In this document: piece by piece, positions 44,853 to 54,690 of the stretch
Layout: each line of letters begins with the position of its first letter
How positions within the stretch are numbered: position 1 is the stretch's first letter
NCBI GenBank assembly: GCA_963782255.1
Contig: CAWAIS010000002.1
Location: forward strand, 124,001-188,000
DNA from: Roseiarcus sp963782255
Lineage (GTDB): Bacteria; Pseudomonadota; Alphaproteobacteria; Rhizobiales; Beijerinckiaceae
DNA: 64,000 bases
Direction: 5' to 3'
Translations under genes and position numbers: made by a program
Notes under the pieces: generated by a model
Databases searched by the model: none
The model's input: the letters and a program-made list of their open reading frames with translations, nothing else
What the model was told of the DNA's origin: nothing

Positions 44853-47800
44853 TCAGGTGGCTGAGGGCGTTCCCTTTCGCCGGCGCAGCTCAAGCCCGGC
44901 GAGGCCGAGGAAGCCCGCCGCCAGCATGACCCACGTAGAGGGCTCCGGGACGCCGGCGACGCTCGCAGAGAACTCGGGGGCGCCAGCGACGCTCACGTCC
45001 AGCCCGTTCGGTCCGAACCCGAGGTCGAAAAAGAGCCCGACGTTGCAGCGCCAGATGTCGCTCTGCGCTGCCGAACAGGCGTGACCGTCGACCGACAAGC
45101 CAGTGAAGTCACCGGAGAAGCCGCTGTACGACAGGAGGTCGAAGCTGTCGCCCGCCGTCAACTTGAAGCCGCCGGTCAAGTCGAGCGCGAGCCTGCCGTC
45201 CAACGTCGCGAGTCCCGTGATCGCGAGCGCCCCGTATTGCCCGAAGACGTCGCCCGCGATCGCAAAATCGAGCGCGCCCGTGGGCGACTGGTCGAAATTG
45301 CCGGTTATGGAGTGCGGAGCGGCGATCATTAAAGGATCGTTGTTGAACACCGTCCCCACGCCGCCGTTGATCCCGTGGACGATGACGTCATCGCCGAGCG
45401 CTGTGTTCCCGCCGGCGAACATAAGGTCGCCATTTCCGATCGTGATCGTCCCGCCGGTCCACGACCCGAACTTCTTTCCCCTCCCCCCGTAGACGGTCAC
45501 GCTCGCCTGGTTGTCGATCTCGACATTGCCGACAATTTTTCCGCTGTTGGCGATCGAGCCGATCGAGGCGTTCGCGCCGGCGCTATAGATCGCGTCGCCC
45601 ATCGCGCCGTTTGGGGCGCCATTTCCGCCAAGTCCGCCTTCAATTGTGCCGCCGTTGGCAATCGATCCGATGGCGCCCGAGTTCCATATCCCGGCGCCGC
45701 CAGGGCCGCCCGGGAAGGGTCCGTAGACGTCGGCCCCGCCGTTTCCGCCGCTGATTGTGCCGTTGTTGGCCAGCGTCGCGATCGTCCCAGAGTTCGACAC
45801 CCCCGCGCCGCCCGCGCCACCGCCGCGGTCGCCGCCGCTTCCGCCGCTTCCGCCGCTGATCGTTCCGCTGCTGGACAGGGTCATGATTGTGCCAGAATTC
45901 GCGACCGCGGCGCCGCCCGCGCCACCGGATCCAAAGCCGAATTCAATTGCGCCGCCGTTTCCGCCGGCGACGCCAGTGATTGTACCAGTGTTGTGCAGCG
46001 TCGTGAGCGTGCCGGCGTTCGAGATCCCCGCACCTCCGGCGCCGCCGGGATAGCGGCCAGAGCCGCCACTTCCGCCGCTGATCGTTCCACTATTGGACAA
46101 GGCCGTGATTATCCCGGCGTTCGACACGCCCGCGCCGCCCGGGCCGCCGGGCCCGGTGCCGTAGCCGCCGTTTCCACCGCTGATCGCGTCGCTGTTGGTC
46201 AGCGTCCCGATCGTCCCGGCGTTCGACACGCCCGCGCCGCCCGCCGTCCCCGTCCCCCCCACGCCGCCGCGGCCGCTGCGACCGCCGTTTCCGCCGCTGA
46301 TCCCGTCGTTGTTCGTCAGCGACGTGATCGTCCCGGCGTTCGACACGCCCGCGCCGCCCGCGGCGACTTTGAAGTTGCCTTCGGAGCCGCCGTTTCCGCC
46401 GCGGATCGCGTCGTTGTTCGTTAGCGATGTGATCGTTCCGGCGTTCGACACCCCCGCGCCGCCAGAGCCGCCCAGTCCGAGGAAGCTGATTCCGCCGCTT
46501 TCGCCACTGCCGCCGCCGATAGTTCCGCTGTTGGACAGGGTCATGATTGTGCCGGAATTCGCGATCCCCGCGCCGCCCGCGCCGCCCACGCCGCCGCTGA
46601 CGAAGGCGCGTCCGCCGCCGCCGCCGCCGATCGTTCCGCTGTTGGACAGGGTCATGATTGTGCCGGAATTCGCGATCCCCGCGTCGCCCGCGCCGCCGGC
46701 CCCGGCAAAGCCGTTGTAAACACCGCCGCCGCCGCCCCCGCTGATCGTTCCGCTGTTGGACAGGGTCATGATTGTGCCGGAATTCGCGACCGCCGCGCCG
46801 CCCGCGCCGGCGGCCCCGCCGGCGGCGTTGTAAACATCGCCGCCGGCGGCGCCAGCGATCGTCCCGCTGTTGGCCAGGGTCTTGATCGTCCCGGCGTTTG
46901 ACACGCCCGCGCCGCCCGCGCCGCCTGCAGCGCCCGCCCGGGTGGAGTATACGGCGAAGCCGCCGACTCCGCCGTTTCCGCCGCTGATCGCGCCGCTGTT
47001 GGACAAGGTCGCGATCGCCCCGGCTTGGGTGTTCGTGACGCCCGCGCCGCCCGCGCCGCCCACGCCCGCGCCGGTGCGAGTTGCGCCTAAGCCGCCGTTT
47101 CCGCCGCTGATCGTTCCGCTGTTCGTCAGGGTCTTAATCTTGCTGGCGTTCGAGATGCCCGCGCCGCCAGTGCCGCCCGGGACGGGTCCGTAGACGTAGA
47201 CGCCGGCCCCGCCGTTTCCGCCGCTGATCGTGCCGCTGTTGGCCAGCGTCGCGATCGTCCCGGCGTTCGACACCCCCGCGCCGCCCGCGCCGCCGCCGGG
47301 GTGGACGTCGCCGCTTCCGCCGCTGCCGCCGCTGATCGTTCCGCTATTGGACAGGGTCATGATTGTGCCGGAATCCGCGATCCCCGTGCCGCCCGCGCCA
47401 CCGGGTCCACTGCCGACTAAACCAATTGCGCCGCCGTTTCCCCCGCCGATCGCGCCTCGGTTGGTCACCGTCGTGATCGTGCCGGAATTCGTGATCGCCG
47501 CGCCGCCCGTCCCCCCGCCCAGGCCGCCCGCTCCGCCGTTTCCCCCGCCGATCGTCGCACCGGTCAAGTTGGTCAGCGAGCCGATTGTCGCTGCCTTCGC
47601 GTTTGACACGCCGGCGCCGCCCGCGTAGCTGGTGAAGTCTGCGTTGCGGCCGCTGCCGCCGCTGATCGCGCCGCTGTTGGTCAGCGTCCCGATCGTCCCG
47701 GAGTTCGCCACCCCCGCGCCGCCCGGGCGCCCGACGCCGATTCCGCCGCTGATCGCGCCGCTGGTGATGAGCGTCCTGATCGTCCCGGCGTTCAAAACCC

Positions 47801-48710
47801 CCACGCCGCCGGGTCCGGAGGAGCGGAAGCCGACCCCGCCGTTTCCGCCGCTGATCGCGCCGCGGTTGGTCAGCGTCCCGATCGTTCCGGCGTTCGCCAC
47901 GCCCGCGCCGCCCGTAGCGCCAAACCCGTTGCCACCACCGCCGCCGCTGATCGTCGCGCCGGTCAAGTTGGTCAGCGAGCCGATTGCCGCTCCACTTGCG
48001 TTCGACACGCCCGTGCCGCCCACGCCGCCGGCGCCGAACCCGTCGAAGCTGCTTCCGCCGCTCCCGCCGCTGATCGCGTCGTTGTTCGTTAGCGACGTGA
48101 TCGTCCCGGCGTTCGAGACCCCCGCGCCGCCGACGCCGCCGCGGTAGGCGCCCCCGCCGCCGCCATTTCCGCCGCTGATCGTTTCGCCGTTGGCCAAGGT
48201 CGTAATCGTCCCGACGTTCGACACCCCCGCGCCGCCTGCGCCGCCGGTGTAGAGGCCGTTGCCGCCGTTGCCGCCAATTCCGCCGGCGATCGTTCCGCTA
48301 TTCGTCAGGGACTTAATCTTGCTCGCGTTCGACACGCCCGCCCCGCCGGCGATGCCGCTGGCGCCGTTTCCGCCGCTGATCGTCCCGCCCGACTGGTTGG
48401 CGAGCGTGGTGATCGGGCAGGTCAGGGCGTCAACGCCGTCGCCGCCGGGACCGCCCGAGATGCTTCCGCTGCCGGTGACGTCGATGGCTCCGCCGTTGCT
48501 CACGATGGGGCCCGGGACCGGCCCGGAGATGGTCTGGAGCGACCGCATGCAGGCCGCCCGCGCCGGCACAGAAGCGCCGAGCGTAGCGAGCGCAATCAGC
48601 GAGACGCCGACGAATAGTTCCACGCGCGAGGCGCCGCGGTGCGCAGGGGGACCGCATTTGAACGAAGCCGGGAGCCCGTTTGCTGATCTGCGGTCGATCC
48701 TCGCGCCCAT
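44853..48710 (-). CDS. Large repeat-containing exported protein with PEP-CTERM sorting signal
   Basis: 1285 residues. A signal peptide follows a long basic N-terminus ('VELFVGVSLIALATLGASVP', cleavage near 'ARA'). From ~85 to ~1090 there are about 27 units of ~35-45 residues with the core 'VSNAGTITTLANSGTISGGN' and a Gly-rich connector, probably building a long beta-solenoid. A non-repeat C-terminal domain contains 'TGALDFAIAGDVFGQYGALA', typical of autotransporter-associated repeats. The end, 'VAGVPEPSTWVMLAAGFLGL' plus 'AGLELRRRK', is a textbook PEP-CTERM signal (VPEP, hydrophobic helix, basic tail), normally cut by an exosortase. No exosortase gene is in the window. It may be a surface or matrix protein. 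Its repetitive DNA is prone to unequal recombination. Confidence 0.9.
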   Translation of the reverse strand: MGARIDRRSANGLPASFKCGPPAHRGASRVELFVGVSLIALATLGASVPARAACMRSLQTISGPVPGPIVSNGGAIDVTGSGSISGGPGGDGVDALTCPITTLANQSGGTISGGNGASGIAGGAGVSNASKIKSLTNSGTIAGGIGGNGGNGLYTGGAGGAGVSNVGTITTLANGETISGGNGGGGGAYRGGVGGAGVSNAGTITSLTNNDAISGGSGGSSFDGFGAGGVGGTGVSNASGAAIGSLTNLTGATISGGGGGNGFGATGGAGVANAGTIGTLTNRGAISGGNGGVGFRSSGPGGVGVLNAGTIRTLITSGAISGGIGVGRPGGAGVANSGTIGTLTNSGAISGGSGRNADFTSYAGGAGVSNAKAATIGSLTNLTGATIGGGNGGAGGLGGGTGGAAITNSGTITTVTNRGAIGGGNGGAIGLVGSGPGGAGGTGIADSGTIMTLSNSGTISGGSGGSGDVHPGGGAGGAGVSNAGTIATLANSGTISGGNGGAGVYVYGPVPGGTGGAGISNASKIKTLTNSGTISGGNGGLGATRTGAGVGGAGGAGVTNTQAGAIATLSNSGAISGGNGGVGGFAVYSTRAGAAGGAGGAGVSNAGTIKTLANSGTIAGAAGGDVYNAAGGAAGAGGAAVANSGTIMTLSNSGTISGGGGGGVYNGFAGAGGAGDAGIANSGTIMTLSNSGTIGGGGGGRAFVSGGVGGAGGAGIANSGTIMTLSNSGTIGGGSGESGGISFLGLGGSGGAGVSNAGTITSLTNNDAIRGGNGGSEGNFKVAAGGAGVSNAGTITSLTNNDGISGGNGGRSGRGGVGGTGTAGGAGVSNAGTIGTLTNSDAISGGNGGYGTGPGGPGGAGVSNAGIITALSNSGTISGGSGGSGRYPGGAGGAGISNAGTLTTLHNTGTITGVAGGNGGAIEFGFGSGGAGGAAVANSGTIMTLSSSGTISGGSGGSGGDRGGGAGGAGVSNSGTIATLANNGTISGGNGGADVYGPFPGGPGGAGIWNSGAIGSIANGGTIEGGLGGNGAPNGAMGDAIYSAGANASIGSIANSGKIVGNVEIDNQASVTVYGGRGKKFGSWTGGTITIGNGDLMFAGGNTALGDDVIVHGINGGVGTVFNNDPLMIAAPHSITGNFDQSPTGALDFAIAGDVFGQYGALAITGLATLDGRLALDLTGGFKLTAGDSFDLLSYSGFSGDFTGLSVDGHACSAAQSDIWRCNVGLFFDLGFGPNGLDVSVAGAPEFSASVAGVPEPSTWVMLAAGFLGLAGLELRRRKGTPSAT
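45600..48460 (-). repeat. Degenerate tandem repeats inside the large PEP-CTERM gene
   Basis: About 27 head-to-tail units of roughly 100-135 bp with a conserved core around GTTCGACAC...GCCGCCGTTTCCGCC on the plus strand. Three neighbouring units (46500-46790) share near-identical stretches with TCATGATTGTGCCGGAATTC, a sign of recent duplication. Confidence 0.85.
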
Positions 48711-49344
48711 GACGCCACCCTAGCCTTTCATCCCAACAAGCGGTTATGCCGCCCACAAGTGCTGTCGCAGCCCGAGCATGCCAAGGCCCTAGCGCGATGA
48801 GCGATGCGCCGGCGACGACGCGCCGGTGATCCAATATTGTGCGGTGATCCAATATTGTGTGGTCATGACGGTCGCCTCCGCGGCGCCTGCTCACCCGAAC
48901 GATGTGGCTGCTTCCCCCGCCGTCCTAGCCGTAATCTCGGTTGCGGTGGTTGTAAGTCGAAAATCCGCTGGATCTCGGTCTCGTTGCCGGGAACGATCGG
49001 CCCTACAGCGGCCAAAACACAACCAATCATGATGTATCAGTTGTGTCAAGTATTCTTCATCCCGTTTTTGCCATTCCTCTAGCGAGCCTGAGCCGCATTC
49101 CGAGGGTTCCTCTACGGGATGCCGATTGTGACTTGGATGGTGTCCCGTAGCGTGGGCCCGCGCGACCGTGGGCCGCCCGGAAGACCCGCGAGTTGAATTT
49201 TCGCCCGCCAAAGCTTGCGCAACGGGTAGGCGCTAGACACTGACATCAAGACTGAACGGGTAGGCGGACGGGCCTTTGATTGCGTGCGTCAAACCACGCT
49301 ACTGGTGCTGCCCTCAGCATCGAGCCTTTTCGGAGCAACAGTCA
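48711..49344. other. No supportable gene
   Basis: Upstream region of the large gene. A 16-base direct repeat (GTGATCCAATATTGTG, twice near 48826-48857) is present. Short frames show no domains. Confidence 0.4.
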
Positions 49345-49527
49345 GTGCCGAAGAAGAAGACCTCAGCCCATCGCACTCCGTGGACCAAAGAGGACGTGCG
49401 CGAGCTCAAGGCGCACTCGAAAGCGCGGACGCCGCTTCCCGAGATCGCCAAGAAGATGAAACGTACCGAGAGGGCGCTGCGGCGAAAGGCGGGGATTCTC
49501 GGCATAGGTCTCGGCCATAATCGCTGA
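49345..49527 (+). CDS. Small Myb/SANT-like DNA-binding protein
   Basis: 60 residues from a GTG with CGGAGCAAC upstream: 'TPWTKEDVRELKAHSKART', 'PEIAKKMKRTERALRRKA', 'LGIGLGHNR'. This Myb-like helix-turn-helix with an 'AL(R)RKA..LGI.LGH' ending is a common short protein in Alphaproteobacteria; its role is unknown, though DNA binding is likely. Complete. Confidence 0.7.
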   Translation: MPKKKTSAHRTPWTKEDVRELKAHSKARTPLPEIAKKMKRTERALRRKAGILGIGLGHNR

Positions 49528-49723
49528 GCTTTGCTTTCGCAGCATCGCGGCGATCGCGCCGGCCGCATGGGTCGCACACGAGCCAGATGTTCGGAATGAC
49601 CCCTTAGCGTAGAGTAGGAGTGTGGCGCGGTGGCTGTAGGTCGAGCATATCGGTTGGCCGCCCCTTTCGTCTGGCGGTGCCTCAGTGGCTTGACCATGGC
49701 TCCGTTTCCACACCCCCCTCATC

Positions 49724-49748
49724 GAACCGGACAGGCAGATTTCCTGCA
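49724..49748 (-). ncRNA. Group II intron 2 domain V, 3' half
   Basis: On the minus strand TGCAGGAAATCT, then GCCTGTCCGGTTC. Joined to the other half at 50966-50985 (GAGCCGGA...) with one copy of the duplicated 12-mer, it gives a 33-nt hairpin with stems GAGCCGGA/TCCGGTTC and GCAG/CTGC. Confidence 0.75.
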
Positions 49749-50965
49749 GTAGTTAAGACTTAATCTGACAGTTGGTGTCATAGCTGAGGCGGAAGCCGAG
49801 GCCGGGCGCGGAGTGGTCGGGGTTCGCAGCGCCTGGCCTCGGCGTTTCGAGAGGACACCTACGATGACCAAGGAACAGAAGATTATCCGCGCCAAGGTTG
49901 GGTTGCTGGAGTTGGCCAAGCAGCTCGGCAACGTCAGCCAGGCCTGCAAGATGATGGGCTATAGCCGCGACAGCTTTTATCGTTTCAAGGAACTTTACGA
50001 CGCCGGGGGCGAATTGGCGCTGCAGGAACTGACGCGGCGAAAGCCGATCCTGAAGAACCGCACGCCGCCCGAGGTCGAGGCGATCATCGTCGAGCTTTCG
50101 CTGGACCAGCCGGCTTATGGCCAAATCCGTATCGCCAACGAGCTTCGCAAACTCGGCCACTCTATTTCTCCGGCCGGCGTTCGCGGCGTCTGGCAGCGTC
50201 ATGATCTTGAAACCATGAAGAAACGGCTCAAGGCGCTCGAAGCCAAGGTCGCCCAGGAAGGCCTGGTTCTGACCGAAAGCCAGCTGGCCGCGCTGGAGAA
50301 GGCCAAGAGCGAAAAGGAGGCGCATGGCGAGTTCGAGAGCGAATGTCCGGGCTATTGCGGCGCCCAGGATACGTTCTACGTCGGCAACATGAAGGGGGTT
50401 GGCCGCATCTACCAGCAGACCTTCATCGACACCTACGCCAAGGTCGCCTTCGCCAAGCTCTATGATCGCAAGACGCCCATCACCGCGGCCGATCTCGTCA
50501 ACGATCGCGTCGTGCCGTTCTATGATGCGAGGGAGGTGAGGCTGTGCCGCGTGCTGACCGATCGTGGCACGGAATATTGCGGCAACCCCGAGCGCCACGA
50601 ATACGAGCTTTATCTGGCGCTCGAGGATATCGACCATTCGCGCACCAAGACCAAGAGCCCGCAAACCAATGGCATCGTCGAGCGCTTCCACAAGACGGTG
50701 CTCGACGAGTTCTATCGCGTCGCCTTCCGCAAGAAGATCTACGGATCGATCGCCGAACTCCAGGGCGATCTCGATTCCTGGGTCCAGAGCTACAACGAGG
50801 AAAGGCCGCATCAGGGGCGATGGTGCTTCGGCAAGACGCCAATGCAGACCTTCCTTGACGCGACGCCCCTTGCGAAGGAGAAAATGATCGCAGCCTGATC
50901 ATATCTGACAGGCAGAGCCGACCCATCTCCCGACGCTGACCGTCAGATCAAGTGCCAGCTACTAC
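49749..50965 (+). mobile_element. IS481-family insertion sequence (about 1217 bp)
   Basis: Ends are GTAGTTAAGACTTAATCTGA and, inward from the right, GTAGTAGCTGGCACTTGATC, both leading into an ATCTGAC-G/A-GT segment. AGATTTCCTGCA is present at both borders (49737-49748 and 50966-50977), a 12-bp duplication. One apparently complete gene. Confidence 0.8.
49864..50898 (+). CDS. IS481-family transposase
   Basis: 344 residues from 'MTKEQKIIRAKVGLLELAKQ'. N-terminal helix-turn-helix 'VSQACKMMGYSRDSFYRFKE'. The rve DDE core has 'FYVGNMKGVGRIYQQTFIDT' (D of 'FIDTYAKV'), 'VLTDRGTEYCG' (D) and 'KSPQTNGIVERFHKTVLDEF' (E). C-terminal 'YNEERPHQGRWCFGKTPMQT' is typical. It belongs to a different subgroup from the copy at 53820. 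Confidence 0.9.
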   Translation: MTKEQKIIRAKVGLLELAKQLGNVSQACKMMGYSRDSFYRFKELYDAGGELALQELTRRKPILKNRTPPEVEAIIVELSLDQPAYGQIRIANELRKLGHSISPAGVRGVWQRHDLETMKKRLKALEAKVAQEGLVLTESQLAALEKAKSEKEAHGEFESECPGYCGAQDTFYVGNMKGVGRIYQQTFIDTYAKVAFAKLYDRKTPITAADLVNDRVVPFYDAREVRLCRVLTDRGTEYCGNPERHEYELYLALEDIDHSRTKTKSPQTNGIVERFHKTVLDEFYRVAFRKKIYGSIAELQGDLDSWVQSYNEERPHQGRWCFGKTPMQTFLDATPLAKEKMIAA

Positions 50966-50997
50966 AGATTTCCTGCATCCGGCTCTCGGACAAGACC

Positions 50998-52329
50998 TCA
51001 CGCCTTCGTCCACGGCACGTCGTGCCCAAGCCGGGTCAGACGAACGAGCCCGAAGTGCCCGTAGAGGTGCGAGAGTGGATAGCTCCCGCCCCTTCGTCGC
51101 CTGACTTTGTGCTTGAAGCGCAACCACCGGCGCAACCGCATCGCCGCGTAAGCATCGAGCGCCCGATACGCCTTGCTGAAGGCGCCTACCGAAAAGTAGT
51201 TCGCCCATCCGCGCAGCGTGCGGTTCACTTTGCCCACCAGCGTTGTGGTCTCTTGCCATGTGCATGATCGCTCGGTCAGCGCGTGGACTTTCTCGACCGC
51301 GCGCTGAATGCTCTTCTTTGATGGCCGGTAGCCGATACGAGCCTGACCGGTCTTCGCCGAGTACATCCTGCCGAACGTGTATCCCAGAAAGTCAAACTCT
51401 CCTTCCGGCACCTTGCAGATGCGCGTCTTCTCCTCGTTCACCGTCAGCTTCAGCTTGCCCATAATTTCCCGCAGTCGCTGCAAGGCTTCTTCGGCCTTGC
51501 CCCTTCTGCACAGGATCACGAGGTCGTCGGCGTAGGTCACGAGCCGCGTGCCGAGGCTTCGCTCCAGCCCGAACATCTTCCATCCCAGCACGAACCGGCG
51601 CATGTAAATGTTCGCCAGCAAGGGTGAGATCGGCGAGCCCTGCGGAATGCCGCGCCGCTTGTCCCGCGCCTCGGTCGTACGTGTCCTCCGACCTCGATCG
51701 TCGGTTTCTTCCACGGGACAATCCAGCCACATCCTGATCAGATGAAGCACGCGCCGATCGACGATGCGACGCGCAACCGACTTCAAGAGCTCGGCATGGG
51801 GAATGCTCCCGTAGTAGTCCGCGAGGTCCGCCTCCACGACTTCCGGGTGGCCACGAAACAGCAGCTCCTCCACCTCGACCACCGCCTGCTGGGCGTTGCG
51901 CCCGGGGCGGTAGGCATAGAGTTCCGAGGGAAGGTCGGCCTCGAAGATCGGCTCCAGCACCAGCATCGCGGCTAGCATGCAGACCCGATCCCGCAAGGTT
52001 GAGATGCCCAGCGGCCTGAGTTTGCCGTTGGCCTTCGGTATGAAAACGCGTCTGATTGGGTCCGGTCGGTAAGTCTCCTGCCTGAGCGCAAGCGCCAGTT
52101 CGCCCAGCCATCGCTCGACCCCGTACGCCTCGACGGCCTCGAAGTCCTGACGGTCCACGCCCGGCGCGCCCTTGTTGGAGCGGCACTGGGCGTAGGCGTG
52201 CGCCAGAATGTCCTCGCGGCTGATCTTGTCGTAGAGGGCGTAGAAGCGGTAGCCGGGTTCAGCCTTCGCTTTCGCGTGCAACGCCGTCTGCAGTTTCTGA
52301 ACGCTGTCCGGAGTTGATAGGTTGCCCAA
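50998..52329 (-). CDS. ltrA: Group II intron reverse transcriptase/maturase
   Basis: 443 residues with the full RT series: 'VDRQDFEAVEAYGVERWLGE', 'RPLGISTLRDRVCMLAAMLV', 'YAYRPGRNAQQAVVEVEELL', 'GIPQGSPISPLLANIYMRRF' and the catalytic 'LVTYADDLVILCRRG'. Domain X has 'LRGWANYFSVGAFSKAYRAL', and the tail 'HLYGHFGLVRL' is standard for this class. The protein is intact although the ribozyme's domain V is broken, so it could act only on other introns. Confidence 0.92.
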   Translation of the reverse strand: MGNLSTPDSVQKLQTALHAKAKAEPGYRFYALYDKISREDILAHAYAQCRSNKGAPGVDRQDFEAVEAYGVERWLGELALALRQETYRPDPIRRVFIPKANGKLRPLGISTLRDRVCMLAAMLVLEPIFEADLPSELYAYRPGRNAQQAVVEVEELLFRGHPEVVEADLADYYGSIPHAELLKSVARRIVDRRVLHLIRMWLDCPVEETDDRGRRTRTTEARDKRRGIPQGSPISPLLANIYMRRFVLGWKMFGLERSLGTRLVTYADDLVILCRRGKAEEALQRLREIMGKLKLTVNEEKTRICKVPEGEFDFLGYTFGRMYSAKTGQARIGYRPSKKSIQRAVEKVHALTERSCTWQETTTLVGKVNRTLRGWANYFSVGAFSKAYRALDAYAAMRLRRWLRFKHKVRRRRGGSYPLSHLYGHFGLVRLTRLGHDVPWTKA

Positions 52330-52824
52330 TCTCCAGGTCCTTCACTACGTCTTGCGTCTGTCCTGAACTGAGGTCCCTTCCCTCCCCCCGGCGTTACCCG
52401 GCTTCCTCGGTACTACGAACCTCTCCGCCACCCATGAGCGCCCGGCCTCTCCCTCGCGGGCGTCCGGTTGATCATCCCTAACCACGCCCATGGGCTTCCC
52501 GTGTTGCGCGCGCTTTCCTTCCTGTACGTGCCGCCGCCAGTACCCCGGTGCAGCGACTGGGCGTCGTCTTCGCTCGTCTCACCCAGCCGTATCAGCCTTC
52601 CCCGAAATTGCGGTCGGGTCGGCCTGCACATCGTCCTTTTCGAGGCTTGCTCGGCGTTCACTCGGGTTGCGGCCCGCACACTCGCGCCGTCACCTATACG
52701 TGACGCGCTATACCGAAGGCTTCAGCCATTTCGTCACCTCCATGACTGCTCCGGTTGCTTCCGGCTGGAGCGTTCGCCGGGTGGGCCTCTCACCCACTGG
52801 AAAGCGCCGCCTTTCACGGCGCAC

Positions 52825-53170
52825 GCAAATAGCGGCCGTTCACTGGCGGCTCGGCGAAAGGATCATGTCGACCCGTGGCAGAAGTTCTGGTTTCCGAACC
52901 TCACCGACCTCGAACAATGGCTGCTTTCGACGCGGCCGCCTAAGCCCATCCGGCGCCGCGCGAAAGGTCGAGTCCGTGCTGGGGGGTAAATGCCGCCCCC
53001 ACGCTCTCGTGCTGGGCAGCCGGCTTAGGTGTGATCGGCGTCACTGCGCGGCATCGGAATGCGCTGCATACGGGCGCGACGCAAAGGCGGAGAGGGCGTT
53101 TCGGATTTACACATCAGCTCAACCACGGAGGAACGGCGTCACCAAGGACGCTCAGCGACCCTCGGCCGCG
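52825..53170. other. No supportable gene
   Basis: 5' exon side of intron 2. A long open frame runs through it into the methyltransferase, but the upstream part has no domain. Confidence 0.35.
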
Positions 53171-53744
53171 ATGGAAGGGAAAGGCGCCTACAACCGGCAT
53201 TCGTTGATCCCATCAGCTGGGGGTGCGCTCGCGTTGCCGCATCTTCAACGCGCGATCGCTGAGACGCCGCTCGGCCCTAGCGACGGCCCGATCGTCGTCG
53301 CCGACTATGGATCTTCGCAAGGGCTCAACTCGCTCGCGCCGATACGCCTCGCCGTGGAAGCGATCCGAGCCCGCGCCGGCGTCGATCGCCCGATCTTCGT
53401 GTATCATAACGATCAGCCGTCGAACGATTTCAATTCGCTTTTCGAGGTCCTCCATACGAGCCCCGATTGCTATTGCCGCGGCGACAAGAACGTCTTTCCC
53501 TGCGCGATCGGGCGGTCGTTTTACGAAAACGTCCTGCCAGCGGATTCGGTGCACGTCGGCTGGAGCTCTTATGCGGCGATGTGGATCAGCCGCGTCCCAG
53601 CGCCCATCCCTGGTCATTTCATCTTCGCCCGGACCACAGGCGCGGTTCGCGCGGCATGGGAGCGCGAGGGGGTCCAGGACTGGGAAACCTTCCTGTCCCT
53701 CCGGGGGCGAGAACTCAAGCCCGGCGGCTGCCTAGTTGTGAGCT
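53171..53744 (+). pseudogene. SABATH-like SAM methyltransferase, 3'-truncated
   Basis: Starting at 'MEGKGAYNRHSLIPSAGG' (ATG 53171) it encodes the SABATH/salicylate-carboxyl-methyltransferase-type domain: 'VVADYGSSQGLNSLAP' (SAM site), 'FVYHNDQPSNDFNSLFEVLH', 'GRSFYENVLPADSVHVGWSS' and 'AMWISRVP'. The frame runs into the left end of the IS481 at 53745 after 'LKPGGCLVV', about 190 residues in, so the C-terminal substrate-binding half (family length ~350) is missing. It would methylate a small carboxylic acid if complete. Confidence 0.75.
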
Positions 53745-54690
53745 TTCAGGAGGTTGTCCATTCGGTTTTGGCCGTGAAAGCTGATGTCGCCAAAACCTCA
53801 GTGATTCGCGGGGGACCGAATGGACACGCACAAGAATGCGCCTTTGACGCCGAAAGGTCGAGAGATGATGGTTCGCGCCGTGTTGGACTGCGGGCTGTCC
53901 AAAGCGGCCGCCGCGCGCCAGTTCAACACCACGCCCAAGACTGTCGCGAAATGGGTCCGGCGCTTCCGCGCCGAAGGCGTCGACGGTTTGCACGACCGCT
54001 CGTCAAGGCCCCTTTCATCGCCAAGCCAAACGCCGCCGGCCACATGCGCGGCGGTCGAGGCTTTGCGCAGGCAGCGCCATCCTGGCAAGCAGATCGCCGC
54101 CGAGGTCGGCGTTTCGGCGGCGACGGTCAGCCGGATCCTGCGGCGGCTCGGGCTTAACCGGCTCTCGTCCCTGGAGCCGGCCGAGCCGATCCGGCGCTAT
54201 GAGCGCGCGACGCCTGGCGAGCTCATCCATATCGATATCAAGAAACTCGGCCGGATCGGCTCGGTGGGACACCGGATCACGGGGCGGCGAACAGGCGCGG
54301 TCAACCGCCACCTCGGCATTGGCTGGGAGTTTGTCCACGTCTGCATCGACGATGCATCCCGCATCGCCTTTAGTCAGGTCATGAAGGACGAAAGAAAATC
54401 CAGCGCAATCGCCTTCCTTGCGGCGGCGGTGGCCCATTACGCAAGCCTCGGCGTCAAGGTCGAGCGCGTCATGACTGACAACGGATCGTGCTATCGCTCG
54501 CGAGCCTTCGCGCAGGCGTGCAAGAAGCTTGGCCTCAAGCACATCAGAACCAAGCCTTACACGCCCAAAACGAACGGAAAGGCCGAACGCTTCATCCAGA
54601 CCAGCCTACGGGAATGGGCCTATGCGCAGGCCTACAACAGCTCAGACGAACGCACCGCCGAGCTGCCCCGATGGCTCCATCGATACAATT
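53745..54690 (+). mobile_element. IS481 element, right end lost
   Basis: The left end TTCAGGAGGTTGTCCATTCG is the same terminus found at 484-583 and 9296. The element is cut at 54690, exactly where the IS21 begins. Confidence 0.8.

Larger units (their letters stand above)
49690..52824 (-). mobile_element. Group II intron 2, interrupted by an IS481-family element
   Basis: The 5' end GTGCGCCGTG lies at 52824 (minus strand), followed by ~490 bases of ribozyme sequence, the maturase gene, domain V and the 3' region. Domain V is split by the IS at 49749-50965. Downstream of domain V comes GATGAGGGGGGTGTGGAAAC, the usual sequence around domain VI in this intron group; the 3' border is not exact. 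Confidence 0.75.

Noticed and set aside
45600..48460. CRISPR-like array
   Set aside because: The repeats are in frame, protein-coding and variable in length, with no unique spacers.
46195..48723. Series of plus-strand Pro-rich open frames opposite the large PEP-CTERM gene
   Set aside because: They are the mirror of the Gly-rich repeats. Stops are rare there because of composition, and the frames have no domains or ribosome sites.
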